This document shows, in pieces, positions 22,686 to 31,051 of a stretch of 41,049 bases of DNA (its first letter is position 1; every line of letters begins with the position of its first letter). Position numbers and translations under genes: made by a program. The notes beneath the pieces are model-generated. The model searched no databases. It saw only the letters and a list, made by a program, of their open reading frames with translations, and was not told where the DNA came from. Source of the stretch: JAENVT01 sp031412355 (lineage in GTDB: Bacteria; Actinomycetota; Acidimicrobiia; Acidimicrobiales; Ilumatobacteraceae); assembly GCA_031412355.1 (NCBI GenBank), contig JANOCR010000364.1, positions 1 through 41,049 on the forward strand. The letters are read 5' to 3'.

Positions 22686-23963
22686 TCAGCGCTGGGCGAG
22701 GCCGTCGATGACGGTGGGATTGCCGGCAAGCAGTGTGTGGCGCACCTTGCCACGTAGGGTGCGCCCGGCGTACGGCGTGTTGCGACTCTTGCTGGCCAAC
22801 TTGGCGGGCACGACGGTCCATTCGGCTGTGGGATCGAAAACCACCAGGTTTGCGGGCTCGCCTGCCGCGATCGGGCGGCCGTGCAACTGGTCGATACAGG
22901 CGATCGCCGCTGGCTTCCAGCTCAGTGCCGCGACGATGTCGTGCAACGGCATGTCGAGCTCGGTGATCGCCAATGCCAGCGCCGTCTCCAACCCCAGCAT
23001 TCCGGGCGGTGCCTGGTCGAGCGGTGCTTCCTTCGATTCCGGCGGATGCGGTGCGTGATCGGTTGCGATGGCATCGATCGTGCCGTCGACCAGCCCGGCC
23101 TTGATCGCAGCGATGTCGGCGGCTGTGCGCAACGGAGGGTTGACCTTGTACACGGCGTCGTACCCGGCGAGCAGTTCGTCGGTGAGGGTGAAGTGGTGCG
23201 GCGTGGCCTCTGCAGTCACGAGCAGGCCGTCAGCTTTTGCGGCGCGGACCAGTTCTACGCTGCCCGCCGTCGAGAGGTGCAGCAGGTGGATGGGCGCGCC
23301 CGTCAGTCGCGACAGTTCGATGTCGCGGTGCACCATCAGTTCCTCGGCGATCGCCGGCCATCCGGGAAGGCCGAGGTGGCTGCAGCACGAGCCCTCGTGC
23401 ATGACCGCACCGTGGGTCAGCGAAGCAACCTCGCAATGCTGGGCCAGTGTGATGCCGAGGGCACGCCCGTACTCCATGGCATGACGCATGAGTTGCGGGT
23501 CCTGCACTCCGTTGCCGTCGTCGGTGAACAGCCGCACACCGGCAGCCGCGAGTTCTCCAAACGGTGCCAGTGCTTTGCCGTCGCGATTCATCGTGATGCA
23601 CCCAGCCGGATGCACATCGCACAGCCCGGCACGCAGTGCCTGGGCGCGCACGAACTCGATCACCGAGAGCGAGTCCTGTGCCGGCTCAGTGTTGGGCATG
23701 GCCACGATTGCGGTGAAGCCCCCGAGAGCTGCGGCGCGGCTGCCGGTCTCGATCGTCTCGGCCTCTTCACGTCCCGGTTCGCGCAGGTGAACGTGGAGAT
23801 CGACGAAGCCTGGCGCAACGATGCAGCCGGTCGCGTCGAGGACCTGGTCGCCTTGTAGCGACGGGCCGACCTCCGCCACGCGACCGTCGACGATCACGAC
23901 GTCGGCGCGTCGTTCGCCGGAGTCGTCAAGCACGCTGCCTCCGCGGATCACGACGCGGGTCAC
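22686..23963 (-). CDS. pyrC: Dihydroorotase
   Basis: 425 residues from GTG 23963, which overlaps the pyrB stop (GTGA). It catalyses ring closure of carbamoyl aspartate to dihydroorotate in pyrimidine synthesis. Zinc motif is DLHVHLREPG (H57, H59); further family motifs are MPNTEPAQDS, LFTDDGNGVQD, HLLHLSTAGSVELVR, EATPHHFTLTD and AIATDHAPH. The length and HxHxREPG context fit class I (multifunctional-type) dihydroorotases. The upstream part of the open frame lies in pyrB and is not translated. Confidence 0.95.
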   Translation of the reverse strand: MTRVVIRGGSVLDDSGERRADVVIVDGRVAEVGPSLQGDQVLDATGCIVAPGFVDLHVHLREPGREEAETIETGSRAAALGGFTAIVAMPNTEPAQDSLSVIEFVRAQALRAGLCDVHPAGCITMNRDGKALAPFGELAAAGVRLFTDDGNGVQDPQLMRHAMEYGRALGITLAQHCEVASLTHGAVMHEGSCCSHLGLPGWPAIAEELMVHRDIELSRLTGAPIHLLHLSTAGSVELVRAAKADGLLVTAEATPHHFTLTDELLAGYDAVYKVNPPLRTAADIAAIKAGLVDGTIDAIATDHAPHPPESKEAPLDQAPPGMLGLETALALAITELDMPLHDIVAALSWKPAAIACIDQLHGRPIAAGEPANLVVFDPTAEWTVVPAKLASKSRNTPYAGRTLRGKVRHTLLAGNPTVIDGLAQR

Positions 23964-24901
23964 GACGCGTCGCCCTTCAGGTCGTTGCCGGATCCAAGGA
24001 GATGGAACAGCACTGCCATGCGCACGGCGACTCCGTTCGTGACCTGATCGAGGATGACCGAACCGGTCAGTTCGGCGGGGTCGACGACCATCTCGACGCC
24101 GCGATTCATGGGACCCGGATGCATGACCAACGAATGCGAAGCCAGGCGGGCCGCACGATCGGCCGTCAGTCCATACATCGAGGAGTACTCGCGCAGGCTC
24201 GGCAGCAGGGCGTCGTCCATGCGTTCGCGCTGCACGCGCAACAGGTACAGCACGTCGAGATCGGGCAGCACAGCATCGAGATCGTGAGAAACCTCGACCG
24301 GCCAACCGTCGAGCGAAGGCGGTAGCAGCGTGGGAGGTCCCACCAGCGTGACTTGGGCGCCGAGTGCGGTGAAGGCCTGCACATCGCTGCGGGCGACGCG
24401 ACTGTGCTTGATGTCGCCGACTATGGCGATGCGCAGACCGTCGAACCCGTCGCGCCGATTGAGGTTGGTGCGGATGGTGTAGCAGTCGAGCAGCGCCTGC
24501 GTGGGGTGCTGGTGCCATCCGTCGCCCGCATTGACGATGCTGGCGTTGGTCCAGCGAGTGATCATCTGCGGTGCGCCGCTGGACTTGTGGCGCACGACGA
24601 ACGCGTCGACGCCCATGGCTGCGATGGTCTCGATGGTGTCGCGTAGGCTCTCGCCCTTGTTGACGCTGCTGGACGAAACAGCAAAGTTCATGGTGTCGGC
24701 GCTGAGCCGCTTGGCCGCAGTGTCGAAGCTCGTGCGAGTGCGCGTCGAGTCCTCGAAGAACAGGCTCACGACGTTCTTGCCGCGCAGCGCCGGCACTTTC
24801 GGAATGGGTCGTTGTGAGACCTCGACCATGTGGTCGGTGAGCTCCAACAGGTGGTGGATGTCGGCGGCCGACAGGTCGCTGATCGACAGGAGGTGCTTCA
24901 C
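23960..24901 (-). CDS. pyrB: Aspartate carbamoyltransferase catalytic subunit
   Basis: 313 residues from GTG 24901, overlapping the pyrR stop (GTGA). Carbamoyl-phosphate site is FFEDSTRTRTSF; other motifs are KGESLRDT, VNAGDGWHQHPTQALLDCYTI and MHPGPMNRGVEM. No pyrI regulatory subunit is nearby, as is normal for Gram-positive pyr operons. Confidence 0.96.
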   Translation of the reverse strand: MKHLLSISDLSAADIHHLLELTDHMVEVSQRPIPKVPALRGKNVVSLFFEDSTRTRTSFDTAAKRLSADTMNFAVSSSSVNKGESLRDTIETIAAMGVDAFVVRHKSSGAPQMITRWTNASIVNAGDGWHQHPTQALLDCYTIRTNLNRRDGFDGLRIAIVGDIKHSRVARSDVQAFTALGAQVTLVGPPTLLPPSLDGWPVEVSHDLDAVLPDLDVLYLLRVQRERMDDALLPSLREYSSMYGLTADRAARLASHSLVMHPGPMNRGVEMVVDPAELTGSVILDQVTNGVAVRMAVLFHLLGSGNDLKGDAS

Positions 24902-25413
24902 GCGATCACCACGCCCTGGGCGCTGACCTGCACGTCTTCGTCGCCAGCCGTCGGCAGGTTCTTGCCGACGTAGTCCGGCCGGATCGGTAGCTGCCGATGA
25001 CCGCGGTCGACGATCACCGCCAGTTGCACCGCATGCGGGCGTCCGTAGTCGTTGAGTGCTTCGAGGGCGGCGCGCACCGTGCGACCGGTGAACAACACAT
25101 CGTCGACCAACACGACCGTGGTGCCATCGAGCGAGACGGGTATTGCCGTGACGTGACCGGGCACGATCGGGCGCAGACCGACATCGTCGCGATGGAAGCT
25201 GACATCGAGCGAGCCGACGGGCACGGGGGAGCCGATTCCGGTGAGGACGTCGGCCAACTCGTCGGCGATCCAGACGCCGCCACGCTGCAGCCCGACCAGC
25301 ACGATGCCATCCGTGCCGTGGTTGCGCTCGACGATCTCGTGAGCGATCCGAGTCAGTGCCCGGCGCACATCGTCGGCACTCAAGACCACTCGCGGGCCGC
25401 TAGATGCGGGCAT
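24898..25413 (-). CDS. pyrR: PyrR, bifunctional pyr operon regulator / uracil phosphoribosyltransferase
   Basis: 171 residues. The PRPP loop is VVLVDDVLFTGRT, with LVGLQRGGVWIA and VPVGSLDVSFHRDD typical of PyrR. In Gram-positive bacteria PyrR binds pyr mRNA when UMP is high. It is first in pyrR-pyrB-pyrC, with 4-nt overlaps throughout. GGAAGGAAG precedes ATG 25413, and a PyrR-type RNA loop lies just upstream. The carAB, pyrD, pyrF and pyrE genes common in such operons are not in the window. Confidence 0.95.
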   Translation of the reverse strand: MPASSGPRVVLSADDVRRALTRIAHEIVERNHGTDGIVLVGLQRGGVWIADELADVLTGIGSPVPVGSLDVSFHRDDVGLRPIVPGHVTAIPVSLDGTTVVLVDDVLFTGRTVRAALEALNDYGRPHAVQLAVIVDRGHRQLPIRPDYVGKNLPTAGDEDVQVSAQGVVIA

Positions 25414-25428
25414 GACTTCCTTCCACGT

Positions 25429-25448
25429 ATCGGCCTCACGGGACCGAT
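25429..25448 (-). promoter_or_regulatory. PyrR-binding RNA loop in the pyrR leader
   Basis: Read on the minus strand, ATCGG and CCGAT form a stem around TCCCGTGAGG. This fits the known PyrR recognition core (UCCnGnGAGG in a hairpin). It ends 15 nt before the pyrR ATG, next to the GGAAGGAAG ribosome-binding site. No separate terminator/antiterminator pair is seen, so translational repression, as reported in mycobacteria, is the likely mode. Confidence 0.75.
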
Positions 25449-25528
25449 TTCACGTTCGGACCTCGATGTTACCGGCTCGATCCCGGAGCCTCTAGCGTCA
25501 CGGACCAAAGAATGGAAGTGGGGGCTTG

Positions 25529-27259
25529 ATGAACACGCACTGGATCGTCGAGGGCCAGATCGACCCGCGGTGGCCGATCAACACCCGGGGCAACATCGGT
25601 GAGGTCTTCCCCGAGGTGTTGACACCGCTCTCCTACAAGTTGGCCGTGATCTCAGCCGAGCGCGGCTGGCGCGATGCCTTCCGCAAGATGGGAATCCTGG
25701 CCGCCAAGGACTTGCGACGCGAGGACCCGACCATCATCGGTCTATACGGCGGCTACGGGTATCTCGACCTGTCGTTCCTGCGGATCGTCGGGGTACGCGC
25801 GCCCGGATCGAATCCCGAAGCGATCGACAAGAGTCTGTTCGGCGAAGGCAATCCGCCTCCGTATCAACCGAAGCGGGGCGACAAGAACCTGCTGTGTTCG
25901 GTGAAGATGCTACGAACCGTCATGAAGGCCCTGTCGATTCGAGGGCTGCCGCCACAGGTCGAAGACTCGCGGCGGCGAGCCGACGAATGGATCGGGCGTC
26001 GTCCGTTCCTGACGGCGTCGAACGAGGAGCTGCTGGCCTTCCTGCACGAGTATCCACATGTGTTCGCGCCAGTGTTCGAGAACCACATGGTCACGACGTT
26101 CACCGCATCGATTGTTGGTGGTCTCCTGAACGATGGGGCGGCCGCGGCGGGCGACCAAACGATGGTCACCACCCTGATGGGCGCCTATGGAGAGGTCGCC
26201 TCTGCCCAGTACGCCCGCGAAATGTTGAAGGTTGCCAGGATCGTACGTGCCAACCCGGTTGTCGGTGCCGCGTTCGATCAAGGTGTCCGGGGACTGCTCG
26301 AGCGCCTCGACGGCGTGCCCGAGGCAGCGGTGTTTCGCACGGCGTTCGAACATTTCGTGGCCGACTACGGGCATCGCGGCCCCAACGATTGGGAGCTGTC
26401 GAGCCGCACGTGGGAGAACACACCCGAACTCGCACTGGCAGCCATCGACTGCATGCGTCAGGCGAATCACGAACTGGATCCGTCGCTGCGGCTCGGAGAT
26501 GTCGAGCGACTACGCGCCGAGGCAGTGGCGGCGATCGTCCCGCATCTCAAGCTGCTCGACAAGGCCAACTTCAAGAAAGCCGTAAAGGTGATGGGCTACT
26601 GGTTCCGCGGCCGCGAGGGCACCCGCGACCAGGCCATCCGAATGCACCTACCCACGCGGCAGGTGTTCTTCGAGCTCGCCGGCCGGGCGACCGAGAAGGG
26701 TGGTTGGAGCGACCCGCGCGACTTGGCGTTGCTGGACCCGATCGAGGAGCTGTCGTACTGCGTGGCCGACCCAACCGCATGGACCAACACGATCCTCGAG
26801 CGGGTGGCGCTGCGTGATCGGTTCGCGGCTGTCGTGCCGCCGTTCTTCATCACGTCGCAGGACGACGTGCCCAGTATCGAGCAGATGGAGGCCATCGGCC
26901 GCACCCACCCTGGGCACGCGACCGTCGGCACGGTGTTGCAGGGCGCAGGTGGTTGTTCGGGTATCGCGCGTGGCCGGGCGCGGGTCGTGCTCGACCCGGC
27001 CGACCCGAACGGCCTCGAACCCGGCGACGTGTTGGTGGCTCCGCTCACCGACCCTGCGTGGACTCCGCTGTTCCTGCCCGCCGCAGCGGTGGTGGTGAAC
27101 GTAGGCGCACTGATGAGCCACGCGATCATCGTGTCTCGCGAGCTCGGCATCCCTTGCGCTGTCAGCGTCGAAGGTGCAACCGAACGCATCCCGGACGGCG
27201 CCCTCGTCGAGGTCGATGGCGCCACGGGAACCGTGACGATCCTGGCGGCAACGGCCTGA
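25529..27259 (+). CDS. PEP-utilising mobile-domain protein lacking ATP-grasp domain
   Basis: 576 residues from ATG 25529, with GGGGG just upstream. The C-terminal 80 residues are a PEP-utilising-enzyme swivelling domain: GDVLVAPLTDPAWTPLF, then GALMSHAIIVSRELGIPCAV with the phosphorylatable histidine at about H531. The first 450 residues resemble the central region of rifampicin-phosphotransferase/PEP-synthase relatives (DPRWPINTRGNIGEVFPEVLTPLS, DYGHRGPNDWELSSRTWEN), but the N-terminal ATP-grasp domain is missing. It may act with a separate kinase or as a phospho-carrier; neither is shown. It is divergent from pyrR. Confidence 0.8.
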   Translation: MNTHWIVEGQIDPRWPINTRGNIGEVFPEVLTPLSYKLAVISAERGWRDAFRKMGILAAKDLRREDPTIIGLYGGYGYLDLSFLRIVGVRAPGSNPEAIDKSLFGEGNPPPYQPKRGDKNLLCSVKMLRTVMKALSIRGLPPQVEDSRRRADEWIGRRPFLTASNEELLAFLHEYPHVFAPVFENHMVTTFTASIVGGLLNDGAAAAGDQTMVTTLMGAYGEVASAQYAREMLKVARIVRANPVVGAAFDQGVRGLLERLDGVPEAAVFRTAFEHFVADYGHRGPNDWELSSRTWENTPELALAAIDCMRQANHELDPSLRLGDVERLRAEAVAAIVPHLKLLDKANFKKAVKVMGYWFRGREGTRDQAIRMHLPTRQVFFELAGRATEKGGWSDPRDLALLDPIEELSYCVADPTAWTNTILERVALRDRFAAVVPPFFITSQDDVPSIEQMEAIGRTHPGHATVGTVLQGAGGCSGIARGRARVVLDPADPNGLEPGDVLVAPLTDPAWTPLFLPAAAVVVNVGALMSHAIIVSRELGIPCAVSVEGATERIPDGALVEVDGATGTVTILAATA

Positions 27260-27345
27260 TCTGGTGTAGACGCGCAGCAGCATTCACTGCAGCGTCATGC
27301 CTCGTTCATGAGGACGTCAGCTTGTACTTCTAGTCTGACGCTCCG

Positions 27346-28503
27346 ATGGATGCCGAACCGCTTGTGGCCCCGTACGACGTCGGCGAGGTGCTCGACAGTG
27401 TCACCTCGGCGTGGCGGAAACCAGCGCCGATCACGATCGACGCGGTGGACGCAGGCGACGAGGCACCCTTTGCACTCGCATCGGACGTGGAAGGTTTCCT
27501 GGCCAGTCTGCGTCGGGAACAGGTGCGATTTCTGGACGCGATCTCGGCGGCCCGACTCGAGCTCTCCAACGAGCCTGGCCAACTCGCTAGGGCGGCTGTG
27601 CTTCAGGCTCGGCTGACCCAACGGTTTCTCGATGCCCAGCGCTCGATTCTCCGAGGTCGCGCCGCGGTGGACGCCAAAGTTGCAAGGATCGCCGAGGACA
27701 CCGAGGCAATTGTGGCCTCCACTGGCGCGACGGGTGCCAGTGGTCGGGCGGTCTGCGAACGTTCGGGAGACGACGTCCGCGCCCTCCTCGATCTCGCAGA
27801 GCCAGCTGATCACGTCGGTCGAACCAGTTCCGACACGGATGCGTTTGCGTGGGTGATCGACGCGGCCTTCGAGTTCGATCAACCCGAAGGAGCCACCGCC
27901 GAGCAACAACTCCGAACGCTCCTCGACGACTGGTGGCAGGCCGAGGTGCAAGAGTGCCAAGCAGGCATCGACGATGCCTACGCGCGCGCCGCAATGCGAC
28001 TCCATGTGGCCAGGACTTATGCCGGCGAGAGCTTTGAAAGGCCGGCGAACGTCCAACGCCTTGGGCCACCGACCACGCCGCCGGTGCCTCATTTAGCCCC
28101 GCCAGCGCCTGTTCTGGCGCCACCAGCGCCAGTGTTCGCGCCGCCAGAATTGACGACCGGGTCAATCGAACCGGCAACGCTGGTGCCGCGTTCACTTCTC
28201 GCACAACTCGACGCGGTCGACCACGAGGGACTCGACTCGCTGATCGAATCGCTCCTCGACGCTTTGGGGACCCCGCCGACGCATGAGTTGCCTCCGGGCG
28301 CCGTCCGGGCGGTCGCAGCCATCGGACCTGGTCAGTCGAGTCCTAGCACGAGCGCTGCCTACGACGGCGCCTCCGACGATTTCTGGCCAACGCGACGGCG
28401 CTGGCCACAGCGACTGGCTCGCCACTGGGTCATCGCCCACGTGTTGTTCCCCATGGTCTCGGTCGTTGGTGCTCTGGTAGTGGTGCTCGCCATGACCGGA
28501 TGA
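27346..28503 (+). CDS. Proline-rich protein with a single C-terminal membrane anchor
   Basis: 385 residues, family not recognised. Residues 1-235 are mostly helical and charged. Then comes a Pro-rich linker with repeats (LAPPAPVLAPPAPVFAPPE), an acidic/Ser-rich region, a basic patch (RRRWPQRLARHW) and a final hydrophobic helix (about 362-385, ending LAMTG). The protein therefore looks tail-anchored with nearly all its mass in the cytoplasm. ATG 27346 has no clear ribosome-binding site; TAGTCT 10-15 nt upstream could be a -10 box for a leaderless transcript. It lies between the PEP-domain gene and a coiled-coil gene, all on the plus strand. Confidence 0.7.
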   Translation: MDAEPLVAPYDVGEVLDSVTSAWRKPAPITIDAVDAGDEAPFALASDVEGFLASLRREQVRFLDAISAARLELSNEPGQLARAAVLQARLTQRFLDAQRSILRGRAAVDAKVARIAEDTEAIVASTGATGASGRAVCERSGDDVRALLDLAEPADHVGRTSSDTDAFAWVIDAAFEFDQPEGATAEQQLRTLLDDWWQAEVQECQAGIDDAYARAAMRLHVARTYAGESFERPANVQRLGPPTTPPVPHLAPPAPVLAPPAPVFAPPELTTGSIEPATLVPRSLLAQLDAVDHEGLDSLIESLLDALGTPPTHELPPGAVRAVAAIGPGQSSPSTSAAYDGASDDFWPTRRRWPQRLARHWVIAHVLFPMVSVVGALVVVLAMTG

Positions 28504-28593
28504 CGGCGCTCCCTGCCCGCGACTCCGCTGCACGTTCCCCGGAATTCACCTGCCGTTCAGATAGTCGCTACCAGGCGTCGTTACTGTCCTCGT

Positions 28594-28923
28594 GTGCATT
28601 CATCGACCAACGGACACTCATTGTCGGCCATGAACTCCTTCGAGGCACAGCCCATCAATGGAACGAACGGCAGCGGCGACGAGCGAGAGCGTTTGCTCGC
28701 GGAGATAGCCGCAGCCAAAGATCGGCTCGATCGCGCCCACCACGACGGCGAAGCGCGAGCCGCGGAGGCCCGCGAAGCCTTGCGCTCCGAGGTCATGGCG
28801 ACCCGCGACACCCTGGCCGAGATGGAGCGTCAGCTCCGGCAAGCAATGGCAATGATCCAGGACGAAACGGCGGCCGAAGTGGAAAGGATCCTTGCCGAGG
28901 CGCGCAAGTTTGCAGCCGGGTAG
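28594..28923 (+). CDS. Small coiled-coil protein of unknown function
   Basis: 109 residues from GTG 28594; ATG 28630 is an alternative. From about residue 28 to the end it is a continuous charged helix (DERERLLAEIAAAKDRLDRA..., ending VERILAEARKFAAG), likely a coiled coil. TACTGT 7 nt before the GTG could be a -10 box for leaderless translation. No family recognised; similar helices occur in DivIVA-like and ATP-synthase-b-like proteins, but no diagnostic motif is present. Confidence 0.6.
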   Translation: MHSSTNGHSLSAMNSFEAQPINGTNGSGDERERLLAEIAAAKDRLDRAHHDGEARAAEAREALRSEVMATRDTLAEMERQLRQAMAMIQDETAAEVERILAEARKFAAG

Positions 28924-28938
28924 GCGGCGTTGCCGGCG

Positions 28939-29064
28939 CTACTGTGCGACGGGCTGCAGGGCGTCGAGCCGCCGCAACTCGTCGGCGGCCATCTTGGAGA
29001 CGAGCACCTCGACGTAGTCTTGGACGCGGCCACCCTCGAACTTCGGCAGCTGGCTGTGATGGCG
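28939..29064 (-). pseudogene. Possible remnant or read-through tail: three-helix-bundle-type C-terminus
   Basis: In the same frame as, and directly after, the TGA of the pyruvate kinase gene there are 41 further codons before a TAG. They read as a plausible protein end: LPKFEGGRVQDYV, then EVLVSKMAADELRRLDAL. This resembles the C-terminal half of the small three-helix-bundle (DUF3562-type) domains of actinobacteria. No start codon with a ribosome-binding site precedes it. It may be a decayed gene, or be reached by read-through of TGA followed by C. Confidence 0.35.
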
Positions 29065-30915
29065 TCACCGCGGCTGTAGAGGGTGGTCCCAGGCATGCAG
29101 CCGGCGCAGCAAACTGCGCTTCTTGTCTTGATGGCGGTGCATTCGAGTCAGGATCGAGTCGAGCGCGCTGATTGCATCGGAGATGTACGGGCCCTTGTTC
29201 AGCATGACGCACTCGGCGCGTTCGGACATCGCTGCGTCGGTGACCTCGGCGCGCGAGGCCTGGCCGACGCGGGCGAGCGTGTCGAGCACTTGTGTCGCCC
29301 AGATGACGGGCACATGGGCTGCTTCGCATGCCCACATGATCTCCTCCTGCACTTCGGCGAGCCGGTCGAACCCCACCTCGACTGCCAAGTCGCCACGGGC
29401 GATCATCACCCCGACGCATTGGCTGCGCAGGGCTGTCAGCAACAGTTCCGGGAGGTTCTCGAATGCGGCGACATTCTCGATCTTCAAGACGATGCCGATG
29501 TTCTCAGCGTCGAGTCGTTCGAGCTCGCGTTGCAGGTGTTCGACGTCTTCCGGGCGGCGAACGAACGACAGATTGACGACGTCGGCGTTTTGAGCCACGA
29601 ACTCGAGATCTTCGAGGTCTTTCGACGTCAGGGCGTCGAGTTGCAGATCCGTGTCGGGCGCGTTGATGCCTTTGCCGGCCTTCAGGTTGGCGCCACCTGG
29701 TCGAACATCGGAAACGATCAACTCGATGCTCTCCTCGTTGACGTCGTCGATTACACCACCAATCTTGCCGTCATCGAGCCAGACACGCTCTCCCGGTTGA
29801 GCGCTGACGAACACCTCGGGAAGCGTGCATCCGATGTAGTGGGTGGACGCCCCCGGATTTGGCGCCACCGGATCGAGCGAGCGTGTCAGTACCACGCGAT
29901 CGCCTCGGTGCACTCGATGCACCTGCTCGGTTTCGTCCAGCTCTCCGACGATGACCAGGTCATGCCCGTTGGTTGTCTTGCAGGCAATCTCCAAGCCTGT
30001 GATCACATAGGTCGTCTGTGCACACGACGCCACACAGCCACCCTCGTCGACCTCAATGATCTCCCAATGTCGTCTGGCGCCGCGGCTGTCGAGCAGTTCG
30101 ATTCGGTCACCGCGATGCCGTCGGTGCAACCACGCCGGGTTGTCGACCGGAAGGTCGATCATGACGCCATGGTTGCCGTGGGCGACGGGGCAGGGCTCGC
30201 CGTCCGCCACCAGGTGAACCAGCGCCGGTGTGATCACGCGTCCGGTAACGCTGCGCTGTGGCCGGATCCGCACGACACGCGGTCCGGCGGTCAGCGGCCC
30301 GGTGCGGAGTTTGGGACCGCCGAGATCCATCGCCACGCGGCAGCGCTGTACATCCGGCTCCACAGCCGATCGCAGGCGAGCGATCATCCTGGACCATGCC
30401 GCTGGACCATCGTGTGCGCAGTTGATCCTGGCCAGATCCATTCCTCCGGCCAGCCACTTGCCGATCAGCAGGTCGTCGTCGGCGGCCTCGCTCGGTATCG
30501 TCACCATGATCCGAGTCGACCGTTCCGATCGAGCCGGGCCCAGGAGGCGCTCAGCGTTGTCGGCGAGTAGTTCGTTGCCCTCGTTCATAGCGATGCCTGC
30601 GCGAGGTTGGGGCGGTGCGTGGTCGGTCATCACGGCGAGCACCGACAACACTGCTTCGATCGTCGCCAAGACATAAGGCTCCGAACGCCCGAGCGACGAC
30701 AAGCCAACCAGCGCCAGGCGCGATTGCAGGTCACGGATGTCGTGGTTGCGAAGCTCCACGTAATGCACGAGGTTCACCGCTGATCGACGATGCACGGGAT
30801 GCACGGCTGCGATCTCAGCGGAGCGGACTTTCTCGGCGGTCAACAGCGACTCGCGAAGGTCGCGTACCTCAGCCTCCAGAGCACTCAAATCACATGAAAT
30901 GCTGATGGCGAGCAT
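29065..30915 (-). CDS. pyk: Atypical pyruvate kinase with N-terminal helical region
   Basis: 616 residues from ATG 30915; the frame is open to a TTG at 30963. The first 100 residues are helical (SALEAEVRDLRESL..., NLVHYVELRNHDIRDLQSRLALVGLSSLGR), as in a long pyruvate-kinase variant known from cyanobacteria and others. The barrel follows: LARINCAHD, VAMDLGGPKLRTG, a long beta insertion, VNLSFVRRPEDVEHL, IVLKIENVAAFENLPELL with the catalytic Lys, and VMIARGDLAVEVG. The usual C-terminal effector domain is absent; the protein ends soon after CVMLNKGPY. ADP-dependent pyruvate formation is likely but unproven. Confidence 0.82.
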   Translation of the reverse strand: MLAISISCDLSALEAEVRDLRESLLTAEKVRSAEIAAVHPVHRRSAVNLVHYVELRNHDIRDLQSRLALVGLSSLGRSEPYVLATIEAVLSVLAVMTDHAPPQPRAGIAMNEGNELLADNAERLLGPARSERSTRIMVTIPSEAADDDLLIGKWLAGGMDLARINCAHDGPAAWSRMIARLRSAVEPDVQRCRVAMDLGGPKLRTGPLTAGPRVVRIRPQRSVTGRVITPALVHLVADGEPCPVAHGNHGVMIDLPVDNPAWLHRRHRGDRIELLDSRGARRHWEIIEVDEGGCVASCAQTTYVITGLEIACKTTNGHDLVIVGELDETEQVHRVHRGDRVVLTRSLDPVAPNPGASTHYIGCTLPEVFVSAQPGERVWLDDGKIGGVIDDVNEESIELIVSDVRPGGANLKAGKGINAPDTDLQLDALTSKDLEDLEFVAQNADVVNLSFVRRPEDVEHLQRELERLDAENIGIVLKIENVAAFENLPELLLTALRSQCVGVMIARGDLAVEVGFDRLAEVQEEIMWACEAAHVPVIWATQVLDTLARVGQASRAEVTDAAMSERAECVMLNKGPYISDAISALDSILTRMHRHQDKKRSLLRRLHAWDHPLQPR

Positions 30916-31051
30916 CTCTGCATGGTACGAGCGCGGAATGAACGGGATCTGAACGACAATCAAACCTTTGCACCGCTGCGTCGGCGAGGTTGTTCAGTCA
31001 GCGTTTACCTTCGAAGGGTTGCTTTCCGGCGCGCGCCTGGGAAAATGGCTG

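Noticed and set aside
25466..25494. Promoter for pyrR (TAACAT as -10 on the minus strand)
   Set aside because: The -10 is fair, but the -35 position (TAGAGG) matches only three of six bases, so it was not listed.
29083..30570. 495-codon plus-strand open frame
   Set aside because: Antisense to the pyruvate kinase gene, which has clear catalytic motifs; the composition is shadow-like.
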